Part shown: positions 1 through 8,795 of the stretch, piece after piece | Layout of the letters: every line of letters begins with the position of its first letter | Numbering within the stretch: position 1 is the first letter of the stretch | DNA from: UBA7378 sp049611805 | GTDB taxonomy: Bacteria > Pseudomonadota > Alphaproteobacteria > RS24 | Reading direction: 5' to 3' | NCBI GenBank assembly: GCA_049611805.1 | Contig: JBMZAX010000007.1 | Span: 1 to 64,000 of the forward strand | Length of the DNA: 64,000 bases | The notes under the pieces: generated by a model | What the model was told of the DNA's origin: nothing | Databases searched by the model: none | Seen by the model: the letters and a program-made list of their open reading frames with translations, nothing else | Position numbers and translations under genes: made by a program

Positions 1-585
1 AAAGATACGCCGGGTCTCGGCTTCGGAGCGAATGAACGCAAAATGGGTTGGAACAACCAGCCCACCGCGCAGGTTATTTTTGAAGATTGCCGCGTGCCGG
101 TCGAAAACCTGCTGGGCGAGGAAGGCGACGGCTTCAAATTTGCCATGAAGGGGCTGGATGGCGGACGCCTGAATATTGCCGCCTGTTCGCTCGGCACCGC
201 CCAGCGCGCCTTCGACAAGGCGCTAACTTACGCGGGCGAGCGTGAACAATTCGGCAATCGCATCAGCGATTTTCAGGCGATACAGTTCAAGCTGGCCGAT
301 ATGGCGACCGAATTGCAGGCCGCCCGCCTCATGCTCTATGACGCCGCGCGCGCGCTTGATGACAATGACCCCGAACGCACCAAACGCTCGGCCATGGCAA
401 AGCGCTTCGTTACGGATACGGGCTTTAATGTCGCCAATGAAGCGCTGCAAATTCACGGCGGCTACGGCTATCTGCAAGACTATGAGGTTGAACGCATGGT
501 GCGGGACTTGCGGGTGCATCAAATTCTTGAAGGCACAAATGAAATCATGCGTGTCATTATCGCGCGCCATTTGCTGAATGCGTGA
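1..585 (+). CDS. Acyl-CoA dehydrogenase, C-terminal part (probably isobutyryl-CoA dehydrogenase)
   Basis: This is the 3' part of a gene cut by the window edge. The frame is open from base 1 and gives 194 residues. It would oxidise a short-chain acyl-CoA to the enoyl-CoA, passing electrons to ETF. The C-terminal acyl-CoA dehydrogenase signature is clear: an IHGGYGY stretch, then VERMVRDLRV, then EGTNEIMR near the end. The next two genes encode 3-hydroxyisobutyryl-CoA hydrolase and 3-hydroxyisobutyrate dehydrogenase, so valine catabolism (isobutyryl-CoA as substrate) is the best inference. The stop overlaps the next start by one base (TGATG), which indicates translational coupling. Substrate specificity cannot be read from this fragment. 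Confidence 0.9.
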   Translation, partial: KDTPGLGFGANERKMGWNNQPTAQVIFEDCRVPVENLLGEEGDGFKFAMKGLDGGRLNIAACSLGTAQRAFDKALTYAGEREQFGNRISDFQAIQFKLADMATELQAARLMLYDAARALDDNDPERTKRSAMAKRFVTDTGFNVANEALQIHGGYGYLQDYEVERMVRDLRVHQILEGTNEIMRVIIARHLLNA

Positions 586-1625
586 TGGAAGTTGAATTTT
601 CCCAAAACGGTGCCGGCGGCATCATTACCCTGAACCGGCCCGACGCCTTAAACGCGCTGACCCTGTCAATGGTGCGCGACATGACACCGGTGCTGGAAGA
701 TTGGGCGCGCGATCCGAGCATCAAACATATTGTCATTGAAGGGGCGGGCGAAAAAGGTTTTTGTGCCGGTGGTGATATTCGCGCGCTGCATGATTGGGGG
801 CGCGCCGGTGACGCCGAGGCAACCGGCTTTTATCGCGAGGAATATGCGCTCAACCATCTCATCAAAACATTTCCCAAACCCTATATCGCGCTGATTGACG
901 GCATCACCATGGGCGGCGGTGTGGGCGTGTCGGTGCATGGGCGGTATCGTGTGTGCACCGAAAATACGGTTTTCGCCATGCCGGAAACGGGCATCGGCCT
1001 TTTGCCGGATGTGGGCGGCACATATTTTCTGCCGCGCCTGCCCGGGTTTATCGGCACCTATATGGTGCTGACCGGTGCCCGCCTGCGCGCGGCGGATTTG
1101 TGCTATACAGGCATTGCGACCCATTATGTGCCGAGCGCACAGCTTGAGAAATTGAAGCAAGAGCTGGCCACGAGCGGCGATATTGAAGAGACACTTGCCG
1201 GATTTCATGCCGATGCCGGTGCGCCGCCGCTGGCGGAAATGCGTGAGGCAATCGATGCGTGTTTTCATGCCGACAGTGTTGTCGATATTCTGGCCGCGCT
1301 TGGTGCCGCTGACACGGATTGGGCGCGCAAGCAAATCGACATTATAAATACCAAATCACCGACCAGTTCGGCCGTGGCCCTGCGCCAGATGCGCGACGGT
1401 GCAAAGGCCGATTTTAACGGCTGCATGCAGATTGAAATGCGCGCCGTAACACGGCTGATGGCACTGCCTGATTTTTACGAAGGGGTGCGCGCGGTCATTC
1501 TCGACAAGGACAATGCACCGTCCTGGACACCGCCCGAACACGCAGGCGTTGCGGCGGCGTATATTGACAGGATTTTTGCGTCGCTGGGCGCAGACGAACT
1601 TCAACTGGGGGATAAAAATGCTTGA
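585..1625 (+). CDS. 3-hydroxyisobutyryl-CoA hydrolase (enoyl-CoA hydratase/isomerase fold)
   Basis: A crotonase-fold protein of 346 residues that would hydrolyse 3-hydroxyisobutyryl-CoA to free 3-hydroxyisobutyrate in valine breakdown. The oxyanion-hole segment GEKGFCAGGDI lies at about residues 55-65 and the segment PETGIGLLPDVGGTYFLPR at about 133-151 holds the Glu and Asp expected of the hydrolase branch rather than a plain hydratase. The ATG at 585 is preferred over the GTG at 582 because it overlaps the preceding stop. The 3' end overlaps mmsB by 8 bp. A 2-enoyl-CoA hydratase is the alternative, but length and the PDVGG segment favour the hydrolase. Confidence 0.88.
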   Translation: MEVEFSQNGAGGIITLNRPDALNALTLSMVRDMTPVLEDWARDPSIKHIVIEGAGEKGFCAGGDIRALHDWGRAGDAEATGFYREEYALNHLIKTFPKPYIALIDGITMGGGVGVSVHGRYRVCTENTVFAMPETGIGLLPDVGGTYFLPRLPGFIGTYMVLTGARLRAADLCYTGIATHYVPSAQLEKLKQELATSGDIEETLAGFHADAGAPPLAEMREAIDACFHADSVVDILAALGAADTDWARKQIDIINTKSPTSSAVALRQMRDGAKADFNGCMQIEMRAVTRLMALPDFYEGVRAVILDKDNAPSWTPPEHAGVAAAYIDRIFASLGADELQLGDKNA

Positions 1626-2508
1626 AATTGGCTTTATAGGTTTGGGGAATATGGGGCTTCCCATGGCGAAAAACCTCGTCGCGGCTGGCCACAGCGTCAC
1701 CGGTTATGACCGGGTTGATGCGGCTCTTGCCGAGCTGGTCGCCGCGGGCGGGCAAAGCGCGGCAAATGTTGCCGGTGCGGTTGCCAAAGCCGAGATTGTG
1801 GTGACCATGCTTCCGGCGGGGCACCATGTCGAGGAAGTATATCTGGGCGCCGACGGCATTGTGGGTGCTTTGCAGGAAGGCAGTTTGCTCATCGACAGTT
1901 CAACGATTGATGTTGCAACGGCGCGCCGCGTCAGTGATGCCGCCACGCAAAAAGGTTTTGCTATGGTTGATGCGCCCGTGTCCGGCGGCGTTGGCGGGGC
2001 AACCGCCGGCACGCTGACATTTATGGTGGGTGGCCCGGATGAGGCTTTTGCCCGCGCGCGCCCCGTATTGGACGTGATGGGCAAGAACATTTTCCACGCC
2101 GGCGCAAGCGGCAATGGGCAGGTCGCCAAAATCTGCAACAATATGCTGCTCGGCATTTCGATGATCGGCACTTGCGAGGCGTTTTTGCTGGGCGAAAAGC
2201 TGGGTCTGGACGCGCAGACATTTTTCGACATTTCGTCAACCGCTTCAGGCCAGAACTGGTCGATGACCAGCTATTGCCCGATGCCGGGGCCGGTGCCTGC
2301 CAGCCCCGCAAATAACGACTATCAGGCCGGTTTCACCGCCGCCATGATGTTGAAGGATCTGGTTCTTTCGCAGGAAGCCGCGCAGACCGCCACCTGCGAG
2401 ACGCCGATGGGCGCGCGCGCCACACAACTCTATCAGCAAATGGCCGAAGCCGGAGCCGATGACCTCGATTTTTCCGGCATTATGCGGATGTTGCAGGGCG
2501 CGCTTTAG
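1618..2508 (+). CDS. mmsB: 3-hydroxyisobutyrate dehydrogenase
   Basis: NAD-dependent oxidation of 3-hydroxyisobutyrate to methylmalonate semialdehyde, the step after the preceding hydrolase. The 296-residue protein begins with the Rossmann motif GFIGLGNMG (residues 5-13), has the substrate-binding signature DAPVSGGVGGA at about 118-128 and the catalytic-lysine segment GQVAKICNN with Lys at about 171. The start at 1618 places the Rossmann strand at the N-terminus as usual in the family; a longer in-frame opening from 1513 lies wholly inside the upstream gene and is rejected. The end overlaps by 4 bp the convergent DUF1295 gene. Confidence 0.92.
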   Translation: MLEIGFIGLGNMGLPMAKNLVAAGHSVTGYDRVDAALAELVAAGGQSAANVAGAVAKAEIVVTMLPAGHHVEEVYLGADGIVGALQEGSLLIDSSTIDVATARRVSDAATQKGFAMVDAPVSGGVGGATAGTLTFMVGGPDEAFARARPVLDVMGKNIFHAGASGNGQVAKICNNMLLGISMIGTCEAFLLGEKLGLDAQTFFDISSTASGQNWSMTSYCPMPGPVPASPANNDYQAGFTAAMMLKDLVLSQEAAQTATCETPMGARATQLYQQMAEAGADDLDFSGIMRMLQGAL

Positions 2509-3308
2509 GAGCGTTTGGGGAAGATGCGCGGCACAAACCGGTTGGTGCGTGCCATATATTCTTCATAGCCCGGCTTTTTGATGAGATGGCGCTCCAGCAT
2601 GTCGGCACCTGAAATTCTGACAATCAGGAAATTCATGAGTATCGGCGCGTAAATCGTCCAGATAACTTCCGGCGTTGTCGCAACGGCACCAATCCAGATG
2701 CCCCACCAGAACAGTGCATCACCAAAATAATTCGGATGACGGGTGCGCGACCACCAGCCATCGGTCAGAAGGTCGCCCGGTTGGGCGTTCGCCCGAAATT
2801 TGGTGAGCTGAATATCGGCCAGCGTTTCCATGGTCAGGCCGAAAAGCGCAATCGCCAGCCCCACCAGCGCGGCAATGGGGGCCGCGGTAGGGCCGCCAAA
2901 ATCAAGCGCGGCCATATAGGGCATGGCAATCAGCCACATGAGAACGCCCTGCAAAATGAAAACCGTAAACAGGCTCCGCCACCAGAAATGTTTGCCGTGA
3001 TGGGCGCGCATGCGTTGATAACGGAAGTCTTCCTCGCCTTCGCGCCGCCAGCGCAAAAACAAATGCAACCAGAGGCGCGCGCCCCATAAAATTACCAGCG
3101 CGGCGAGGGCGATCGCCGCGGGGCTCAAATTTTCACTGACCACGAGGCATGTGGCGGCGATAACGGCAAAGCCGCCGCCCCAAAACATGTCTATAATGCT
3201 GGCATCGCGGATTATGAGACTGACAATCCAGACCGAAAAAAGAAGCATTGCGGCGGCAAGTGCGCCGGCCATGGATGGGCTGTTAAGTAAAATTGAAATA
3301 TCTGTCAT
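2505..3308 (-). CDS. DUF1295 / steroid 5-alpha-reductase-like membrane protein
   Basis: An integral membrane protein of 267 residues with about seven hydrophobic segments. The C-terminal region carries the DUF1295 hallmark GWWSRTRHPNYFGDALFWWG followed by a tail ending near EEYMARTNRFVPRIFP, as in isoprenylcysteine methyltransferase and steroid 5-alpha-reductase relatives. No reaction is established for most members. The frame stays open upstream into the glyA region, but a start at 3308 (MTDISILL) gives the family's usual N-terminus; the extension is unlike protein. It converges on mmsB with a 4-bp overlap and diverges from glyA across about 290 bp that must hold both promoters. Confidence 0.85.
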   Translation of the reverse strand: MTDISILLNSPSMAGALAAAMLLFSVWIVSLIIRDASIIDMFWGGGFAVIAATCLVVSENLSPAAIALAALVILWGARLWLHLFLRWRREGEEDFRYQRMRAHHGKHFWWRSLFTVFILQGVLMWLIAMPYMAALDFGGPTAAPIAALVGLAIALFGLTMETLADIQLTKFRANAQPGDLLTDGWWSRTRHPNYFGDALFWWGIWIGAVATTPEVIWTIYAPILMNFLIVRISGADMLERHLIKKPGYEEYMARTNRFVPRIFPKRS

Positions 3309-3601
3309 ACTGTATGGATAGCGGGTCTTAACATCCGTGTCAGCCCCCAACCGGGTTTTCGTATGACGAATCAAGCCGGCGCAATTTGATTGATATGGGC
3401 AGTGATATGGCAGGGACACCCTCATGCCACATGATTGTGCGCGGTTAAATTCGGTTTTTACGCAACGCAATATGTCGGCGTAACAACGCTTTTTGTTGGT
3501 ATTCGTGTAACTGCGACCACATGGCGGCTTGTGTCGGTTGGTACGCGCCCGCGATTGTGGTACACAATTCGTCAACAAGAGCTGGTGTGAAAGGAAGCAG
3601 C

Positions 3602-4915
3602 ATGTCGCAAAGCAAGGAACTTCCCCTGTCCGAGGCCATATCCGGAGAAAATCCGTTTTTTGGCGGCGATATTGCCGAACGTGATCCCGATATTGCCCGC
3701 GTCTTGGGCAGCGAACTGGCACGCCAAAAAGACCAGATTGAGCTGATTGCCTCGGAAAATATTGTTTCCAAGGCGGTGATGCAGGTGCAGGGCTCGGTGC
3801 TGACCAATAAATATGCCGAGGGCTATCCCGGTCGGCGTTATTATGGCGGTTGCGAGCATGTCGATGTGGCCGAAGAGCTTGCCATTGAGCGCGTGCGCAA
3901 ACTTTATGATTGCGCCTATGCCAATGTGCAGCCCAATTCCGGCTCGCAAGCCAATCAGGCGGTTTTTCAGGCACTCATCAAGCCGGGCGATACGGTTCTG
4001 GGCATGAGCCTCGCCGCAGGTGGGCACCTGACGCATGGTGCCGCGCCAAACCAATCCGGCAAATGGTTCAATGCCGTGCAATATGGTGTGCGCCGCGACG
4101 ACCACCGCATTGATTTTGACGAGGTTGAGGCGCTGGCAAAAGAACATCAGCCGAAGCTCATTATTGCGGGCGGTTCGGCCTATCCGCGCATTATTGATTT
4201 TGCCCGTTTCCGCGAAATTGCCGACAGTGTCGGTGCCTATTTGCTGGTCGATATGGCCCATATTTCCGGCCTTGTTGCGGGTGGCGCGCATCCAAGCCCA
4301 TTGCCCTATGCCCATGCGGTCACCACGACAACGCATAAAACCCTGCGCGGGCCGCGCGGCGGGCTGATTTTGTCGAATGACGAGGCGCTGGGCAAAAAAT
4401 TCAATTCGGCGATTTTCCCCGGCATTCAGGGTGGCCCGCTCATGCATGTGATTGCGGCCAAGGCGGTGGCCTTTGCCGAGGCGCTCCAGCCGGAGTTCAA
4501 ACTTTACATTCAGCAGGTGGTCAACAACGCCCGCGCGCTTGCCGACACATTGCAGGGCCACGGCTTTGATATTGTCTCAGGCGGCACGGAAAACCATCTG
4601 GTTCTGGTGGATTTGCGCCCCAAAGGGCTGACGGGCGATGTTTCGGAAAACGCGCTGGAACGCGCGAACATCACCTGCAATAAAAACGGCGTGCCGTTCG
4701 ACCCCGAAAAACCGATGGTGACGTCGGGTATCCGTCTTGGCACACCGGCCGGAACCACGCGCGGTTTCGGCGTTGGCGAGTTTCGCCGGGTCGGAGACCT
4801 GATTGCCGAAGTTCTAGACGCAGTTGCCGCCGCCGACGGACAGGCCGTGCCCGAAGCCGAGGTCGGCGTTCGCGATCAGGTCAAGGCACTGTGCACGCAG
4901 TTCCCGATTTACTAG
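3602..4915 (+). CDS. glyA: Serine hydroxymethyltransferase
   Basis: PLP enzyme interconverting serine and glycine with transfer of a one-carbon unit to tetrahydrofolate, in the cytoplasm. The 437-residue protein shows the family landmarks SENIVSKAV, NKYAEGYPGRRYYGGCE and the PLP-lysine motif TTTTHKTLRGPRGG (Lys about 246). The ATG at 3602 follows a GGAAG ribosome-binding site; an in-frame opening from 3521 adds 27 non-homologous residues. It is followed 9 bp later by nrdR, an arrangement common in alphaproteobacteria that ties one-carbon and nucleotide metabolism to ribonucleotide-reductase control. Confidence 0.97.
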   Translation: MSQSKELPLSEAISGENPFFGGDIAERDPDIARVLGSELARQKDQIELIASENIVSKAVMQVQGSVLTNKYAEGYPGRRYYGGCEHVDVAEELAIERVRKLYDCAYANVQPNSGSQANQAVFQALIKPGDTVLGMSLAAGGHLTHGAAPNQSGKWFNAVQYGVRRDDHRIDFDEVEALAKEHQPKLIIAGGSAYPRIIDFARFREIADSVGAYLLVDMAHISGLVAGGAHPSPLPYAHAVTTTTHKTLRGPRGGLILSNDEALGKKFNSAIFPGIQGGPLMHVIAAKAVAFAEALQPEFKLYIQQVVNNARALADTLQGHGFDIVSGGTENHLVLVDLRPKGLTGDVSENALERANITCNKNGVPFDPEKPMVTSGIRLGTPAGTTRGFGVGEFRRVGDLIAEVLDAVAAADGQAVPEAEVGVRDQVKALCTQFPIY

Positions 4916-4924
4916 GCGGATTTC

Positions 4925-5392
4925 ATGCGTTGTCCCTATTGCATGAATGCCGACACGCAAGTGAAGGACAGTCGACCGACGGAGGAAAACACCGTTATTC
5001 GTCGGCGTCGGGTCTGTCCGGATTGCGGTGGGCGTTTCACAACCTTTGAGCGCATTCAATTGCGTGAATTGACAATCATCAAAAATACCGGCCGAAAAGT
5101 GCCCTTTGACCGCGACAAGCTCATGCGATCTGTGCAAGTCGCTCTGCGAAAACGCCCCGTTGAGCCGGAGCGGATTGAGCGTATGGTAAGCGGTATTGTG
5201 CGCCGTCTTGAGAATTTGGGCGAGAGCGAAGTTCCGGCCAAGCTTGTCGGCGAACTGGTGATGGAAGGTCTGTATGCGCTGGATCAGGTGGGCTATGTAC
5301 GGTTTGCCTCAGTGTATCGGAACTTCCGCGAAGCCAAGGACTTTGAAGAGTTTCTGGGGGAAATGTCGATCCAGTCGGACGGCGAGGCGTAA
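4925..5392 (+). CDS. nrdR: Transcriptional repressor NrdR
   Basis: Nucleotide-sensing repressor of ribonucleotide reductase genes; it binds NrdR boxes in their promoters. The 155-residue protein has an N-terminal zinc ribbon with Cys3-x2-Cys6 and Cys31-x2-Cys34 (CPYC and CPDC), the intervening VKDSRPTEE, then an ATP-cone domain starting with the KNTGRKVPFDRDKL stretch around residue 60 and ending near FRVKDFEEF-type sequence. Length and domain order match the family exactly. It sits directly after glyA and 21 bp before ribD, so co-transcription is likely. Confidence 0.97.
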   Translation: MRCPYCMNADTQVKDSRPTEENTVIRRRRVCPDCGGRFTTFERIQLRELTIIKNTGRKVPFDRDKLMRSVQVALRKRPVEPERIERMVSGIVRRLENLGESEVPAKLVGELVMEGLYALDQVGYVRFASVYRNFREAKDFEEFLGEMSIQSDGEA

Positions 5393-5413
5393 CTCCCCCG
5401 ACTATGGGGCGTT

Positions 5414-6559
5414 ATGCAAACGAGGAGCACCAAAATAAATGATAGGGCTTCCCGTGATGCCGGTGATGCCGGTGATGTGGATGTGAAAGACCGACATTTC
5501 ATGGAACAGGCCGTGCGCTTGGGCCTGCGCGGGCAGGGCGCGACCGGCTCCAATCCGGCGGTTGGCTGCGTTATCGTCAGTGCCGATGGCGCGGTTGTCG
5601 GCACAGGCTGGACGCAGAGCGGCGGTCGCCCGCATGCTGAGACGGAAGCGCTTGATGAGGCCGGCAGCGCGGCGCGGGGCGGCACGGCCTATGTCACGCT
5701 GGAGCCGTGTTCGCATACCGGCAAGACCGCCCCTTGCGCCGATGCACTGGTGAAGGCGGGGCTGAAATCTGTTTTCTTTGCGCTGCTTGATCCCGACCCG
5801 CGGGTTGCGGGGCGCGGGGCTGAAAAATTGCGCCAAGCCGGAATTGAAGTGCATGAAGGGCTGATGCGCGATGAAGCCCATGAGGTTAATGCCGGTTTTC
5901 TGTCGCGTGTCAGCGGCGGGCGCCCGCATGTCACGCTCAAGCTGGCCGTGAGCAAAAACGGCTTTATGCGCACCCCCGACGGTGAGCCGCCGTGGATTAC
6001 AGGGGCGTTGTCGCGCAATATCGGCCACATGCTGCGCGCCACCCATGACGCAATTGTCACCGGGCGCGGTACGCTTGAAACCGACGACCCAAGCCTTGAT
6101 TGCCGCTTGCCCGGACTGTCGGATTTTTCGCCCCTGCCGGTGGTGATGAGCCGCAGCGGATATTTTCCGGTCGCCTCCAAACTCGCGCAGCGCGCGGCAA
6201 CGCAAACCGTTGTGCTGGCTTGCGAGAATGTAGACGCAGACGCGCATAATGGCGAATTGTGCAGTTTCGACAAATTGAGCCCGCAAATATTGCTTGAAAA
6301 TCTGGGCGCGCGCGGCGTCAACCGCGTTCTGCTCGAATGCGGCCCGCAATTGGCCGCCGCGTTTTTGACGGACGCATGCGTTGACGATATTGCGCTGTTT
6401 GAAGCACCCCATGAAGTCGCCATGAGCGGCGAAAGTGATATATCACGCATGGGGCTGGCCTCGGCCGAGCTAAACCGCTATTTCGAATGCGTTGACCGCA
6501 AGGTTTTTGACGCCGACCGCTTCAGTCTTTGGCGGCGCAGGGCCGAACAGCAGAGATAG
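5414..6559 (+). CDS. ribD: Bifunctional riboflavin deaminase/reductase RibD
   Basis: Catalyses the deamination and reduction steps converting the GTP-cyclohydrolase product to 5-amino-6-ribitylaminouracil phosphate. The 381 residues comprise an N-terminal CMP/dCMP-deaminase-type zinc domain (His74-Ala-Glu76, then PCSHTGKTAPC with Cys99 and Cys108) and a reductase domain from about residue 155 (LKLAVSKNG, then LRATHDAIVTGRGTLETDDP). The N-terminus contains a short DAGDAGD repeat before the domain begins at about residue 29, so a later start is possible; the ATG at 5414 is the first after nrdR. First gene of the riboflavin operon proper. Confidence 0.95.
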   Translation: MQTRSTKINDRASRDAGDAGDVDVKDRHFMEQAVRLGLRGQGATGSNPAVGCVIVSADGAVVGTGWTQSGGRPHAETEALDEAGSAARGGTAYVTLEPCSHTGKTAPCADALVKAGLKSVFFALLDPDPRVAGRGAEKLRQAGIEVHEGLMRDEAHEVNAGFLSRVSGGRPHVTLKLAVSKNGFMRTPDGEPPWITGALSRNIGHMLRATHDAIVTGRGTLETDDPSLDCRLPGLSDFSPLPVVMSRSGYFPVASKLAQRAATQTVVLACENVDADAHNGELCSFDKLSPQILLENLGARGVNRVLLECGPQLAAAFLTDACVDDIALFEAPHEVAMSGESDISRMGLASAELNRYFECVDRKVFDADRFSLWRRRAEQQR

Positions 6560-6583
6560 GCAGAGATGGGAGAAAGATAACAG

Positions 6584-7198
6584 GTGTTTACAGGCATAAT
6601 CACGGATGTTGGCCGCGTGGCCTCGGTTTCGGGAAGTGGCGACACGCGCTTTGAGATTGAAACCGTCTATGAGCCCGACAGCATTGATATGGGTGCGTCT
6701 ATTGCATGTTCGGGCGTGTGTCTGACGGTTATTGAAAAAGGCACACGAAACGGCACGCATTGGTTTGCGGTTGAGGCCTCGAAAGAAACGCTGGATGTCA
6801 CCACTGCCGGCGATTGGCAGACCGGACACAGCCTGAACTTGGAGCGCGCGCTGAAACTGGGCGACGAGCTGGGCGGGCATATTGTATCGGGGCATGTCGA
6901 TGCGTTGGCGGAAATTGTGAACATACGACCCGAAGGCGACAGCCAGCGCTTCACCTTTCGCGCGCCGAAAGACATTATGCGTTTTGTTGCGCCAAAGGGC
7001 TCGATCACGCTGGACGGCACATCGCTCACGGTCAATGAGGTCGAGGGCGACACATTCGGCGTCAACCTCATCTCGCATACCCAGAGCGTGACAAGCTGGG
7101 GTGCCGCGCAGCCGGGCGATCTGGTCAATCTGGAAATTGATGTGCTGGCGCGCTACGTTGCGCGCCTGAAAGATACCGAAGGAGACGCAAATGTCTGA
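6584..7198 (+). CDS. ribE: Riboflavin synthase, alpha chain
   Basis: Dismutates two 6,7-dimethyl-8-ribityllumazine molecules to riboflavin and the pyrimidine precursor. The 204-residue protein starts with the invariant MFTGII, here from a GTG codon at 6584 after an AGGAGAA-like leader (GGGAGAAAGATAACAG). It shows the tandem lumazine-binding repeats: the first with GASIACSGVCLTV, the second from about residue 98 with GGHIVSGHVD and SITLDGTSLTVNEV. The stop overlaps ribBA by 8 bp, so translation is probably coupled. Confidence 0.96.
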   Translation: MFTGIITDVGRVASVSGSGDTRFEIETVYEPDSIDMGASIACSGVCLTVIEKGTRNGTHWFAVEASKETLDVTTAGDWQTGHSLNLERALKLGDELGGHIVSGHVDALAEIVNIRPEGDSQRFTFRAPKDIMRFVAPKGSITLDGTSLTVNEVEGDTFGVNLISHTQSVTSWGAAQPGDLVNLEIDVLARYVARLKDTEGDANV

Positions 7199-8300
7199 AT
7201 ACAGCCAGTATCTGTCGCCAACCGAAGACATTATTGAAGATGCCCGCAATGGCAAGATGATCGTTCTTGTTGACGCCGAAGACCGCGAAAATGAAGGCGA
7301 CCTCATCATTCCGTCGCAAATGGCAACGCCGGAGGCGATTAATTTTATGGCTAAATTCGGGCGCGGGTTGATTTGCATGGCAATGCCGCAAGACCGCTCG
7401 GACCAGCTGGGGCTTGAGCTGATGTCGCAAACCAACCGCTCGCGCCACCAGACCGCCTTTACCGTTTCCATTGAAGCGCGCGAAGGCATCACCACCGGCA
7501 TTTCCGCGCATGACAGGTCGCACACCATATCGGTGGCGATTGACCCGACCAAAGGTGCCACGGATATCGTGTCGCCGGGCCATGTGTTTCCGCTGGTTGC
7601 ACGCGAAGGCGGGGTTTTGATGCGCGCCGGACATACCGAAGCCGCGGTTGATATTGCGCGCCTTGCCGGGCTTTATCCGTCGGGCGTGATTTGTGAAATC
7701 ATGAATGATGACGGCACCATGGCACGGCTGCCGGATCTGGTACAATTTGCCCAATTGCACGGTCTGAAGCTGGGCACCATTGCCGATCTGATTGCCTATC
7801 GCCGCCGCAAGGACACGCTGGTCGAGCGCATTCACGAAACCGCTTTCGACACTGAGGAGGGCGGCGAATTCAAGGCCATTATTTTCCGCAATACGGTTGA
7901 GAATGAAGAGCATATCGCTTTGGTGAAGGGCGACATTTCAGGTGCCAAGCCGGTGCTGACGCGGTTTCACGCCGAAAATATCGTCACCGATGTTCTGGGC
8001 AGTGCCATGCCGCGCGCCAATACTTTTCGCCAGTCGCTGAAAATTATCGGTGAGGAGGGGCGCGGCGTTCTAGTATTTATCCGCAACACCTCGCCAACGC
8101 CGTTTTCCGACAGGTTGAACCCGCAAGAAAGCGGCGAAGCCATGCCGACGCGCCTGCGCGATTATGGTATGGGTGCCCAAATTGTGCTTGACCTCGGTTT
8201 GCATGAGATAGAGCTATTGTCCGACACGCCGCGCACGGTGGTGGCACTGGACGGCTATGACCTGAAAATTTCAGGCCAGCGACCAATATTCGGAGAGTGA
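7191..8300 (+). CDS. ribB: 3,4-dihydroxy-2-butanone 4-phosphate synthase with degenerate GTP cyclohydrolase II domain
   Basis: The first about 205 residues form DHBP synthase, which makes the four-carbon precursor from ribulose 5-phosphate; DAEDRENEGDLIIPSQ near residue 25 and RAGHTEAAVDIARLAG near 145 are its signatures. The remainder (FKAIIFRN to the end) aligns with GTP cyclohydrolase II, but the zinc/catalytic segment reads FHAENIVTDVLGSAMPRANT where active enzymes have three cysteines (a C-x-G-D-x-F-G-S-x-R-C-D-C type motif). No cysteine remains, so this half is predicted not to open GTP. A separate GTP cyclohydrolase II would be needed elsewhere in the genome. This layout is known in several alphaproteobacteria. 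Total 369 residues. Confidence 0.93.
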   Translation: MSEYSQYLSPTEDIIEDARNGKMIVLVDAEDRENEGDLIIPSQMATPEAINFMAKFGRGLICMAMPQDRSDQLGLELMSQTNRSRHQTAFTVSIEAREGITTGISAHDRSHTISVAIDPTKGATDIVSPGHVFPLVAREGGVLMRAGHTEAAVDIARLAGLYPSGVICEIMNDDGTMARLPDLVQFAQLHGLKLGTIADLIAYRRRKDTLVERIHETAFDTEEGGEFKAIIFRNTVENEEHIALVKGDISGAKPVLTRFHAENIVTDVLGSAMPRANTFRQSLKIIGEEGRGVLVFIRNTSPTPFSDRLNPQESGEAMPTRLRDYGMGAQIVLDLGLHEIELLSDTPRTVVALDGYDLKISGQRPIFGE

Positions 8301-8305
8301 GCCGC

Positions 8306-8734
8306 ATGAGCAAAAACATATTGATTGTCGAAGCGCGGTTTTACGATGCGCTGGCCGATGCTTTGGTCGACGGTGCCGTTCACGCGCTGGAAGAGGCAGG
8401 ATGCCAATATGAGCGCGCGCAAGTGCCCGGCGTTCTGGAAATACCCGTCGCCATCGCTTATGCGGCCAAAACCGGCAAATATGACGGCTATGTCGCGCTG
8501 GGTGTGGTGATCCGCGGCGAGACCACGCATTATGATATTGTGTGCAGTGAAAGCGCGCGCGGGCTGATGGATTTGGGTGTGAGAGACGGCCTCGCCATTG
8601 GCAATGGCATCCAGACGGTTGAAAATGAACAACAGGCCTGGGCGCGTTGCAACCGATCGGACAAGGACAAAGGCGGCGGCGCGGCAAAAGCGGCGCTGGC
8701 ACTTTTGGGCTTGCGCGACCAGTGGCAGATATAG
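8306..8734 (+). CDS. ribH: 6,7-dimethyl-8-ribityllumazine synthase
   Basis: Joins the uracil and butanone-phosphate precursors into lumazine, the penultimate riboflavin step; the family forms hollow capsids or smaller oligomers. The 142-residue protein has the motifs VPGVLEIPVAI (about 40-50), VALGVVIRGETTHYDIV (catalytic His about 75) and GIQTVENEQQAWARC. The ATG at 8306, 8-9 nt after GGAGAG, is preferred to the GTG at 8297. The last codons and the stop lie in a run of degenerate 12-bp repeats that continues into the nusB start. Confidence 0.95.
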   Translation: MSKNILIVEARFYDALADALVDGAVHALEEAGCQYERAQVPGVLEIPVAIAYAAKTGKYDGYVALGVVIRGETTHYDIVCSESARGLMDLGVRDGLAIGNGIQTVENEQQAWARCNRSDKDKGGGAAKAALALLGLRDQWQI

Positions 8735-8795
8735 CGACAGATATAGCGGCAGTTATAGTGGCAGAACTAAAGGCAGATTTAATGGCAGATGTGGC
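8724..8795. repeat. Six degenerate 12-bp tandem repeats across the ribH/nusB junction
   Basis: Six consecutive 12-base units follow the pattern GGCAGATATAGC: GGCAGATATAGC, GACAGATATAGC, GGCAGTTATAGT, GGCAGAACTAAA, GGCAGATTTAAT and GGCAGATGTGGC. The first unit holds the ribH stop codon and the fifth/sixth hold the proposed nusB start. In the nusB frame the units encode a repeated Ala-Asp-aliphatic-Ala tetrapeptide, so the array could lengthen the NusB N-terminus if translation starts upstream. Confidence 0.85.

Noticed and set aside
3309..3601. Riboswitch ahead of glyA
   Set aside because: No glycine-, folate- or purine-aptamer consensus was recognised by eye; the stretch only has room for divergent promoters.
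3309..3974. N-terminal extension of the DUF1295 frame
   Set aside because: It is rich in Arg, Cys and His, overlaps the start of glyA and matches nothing in the family; the start at 3308 gives the normal N-terminus.
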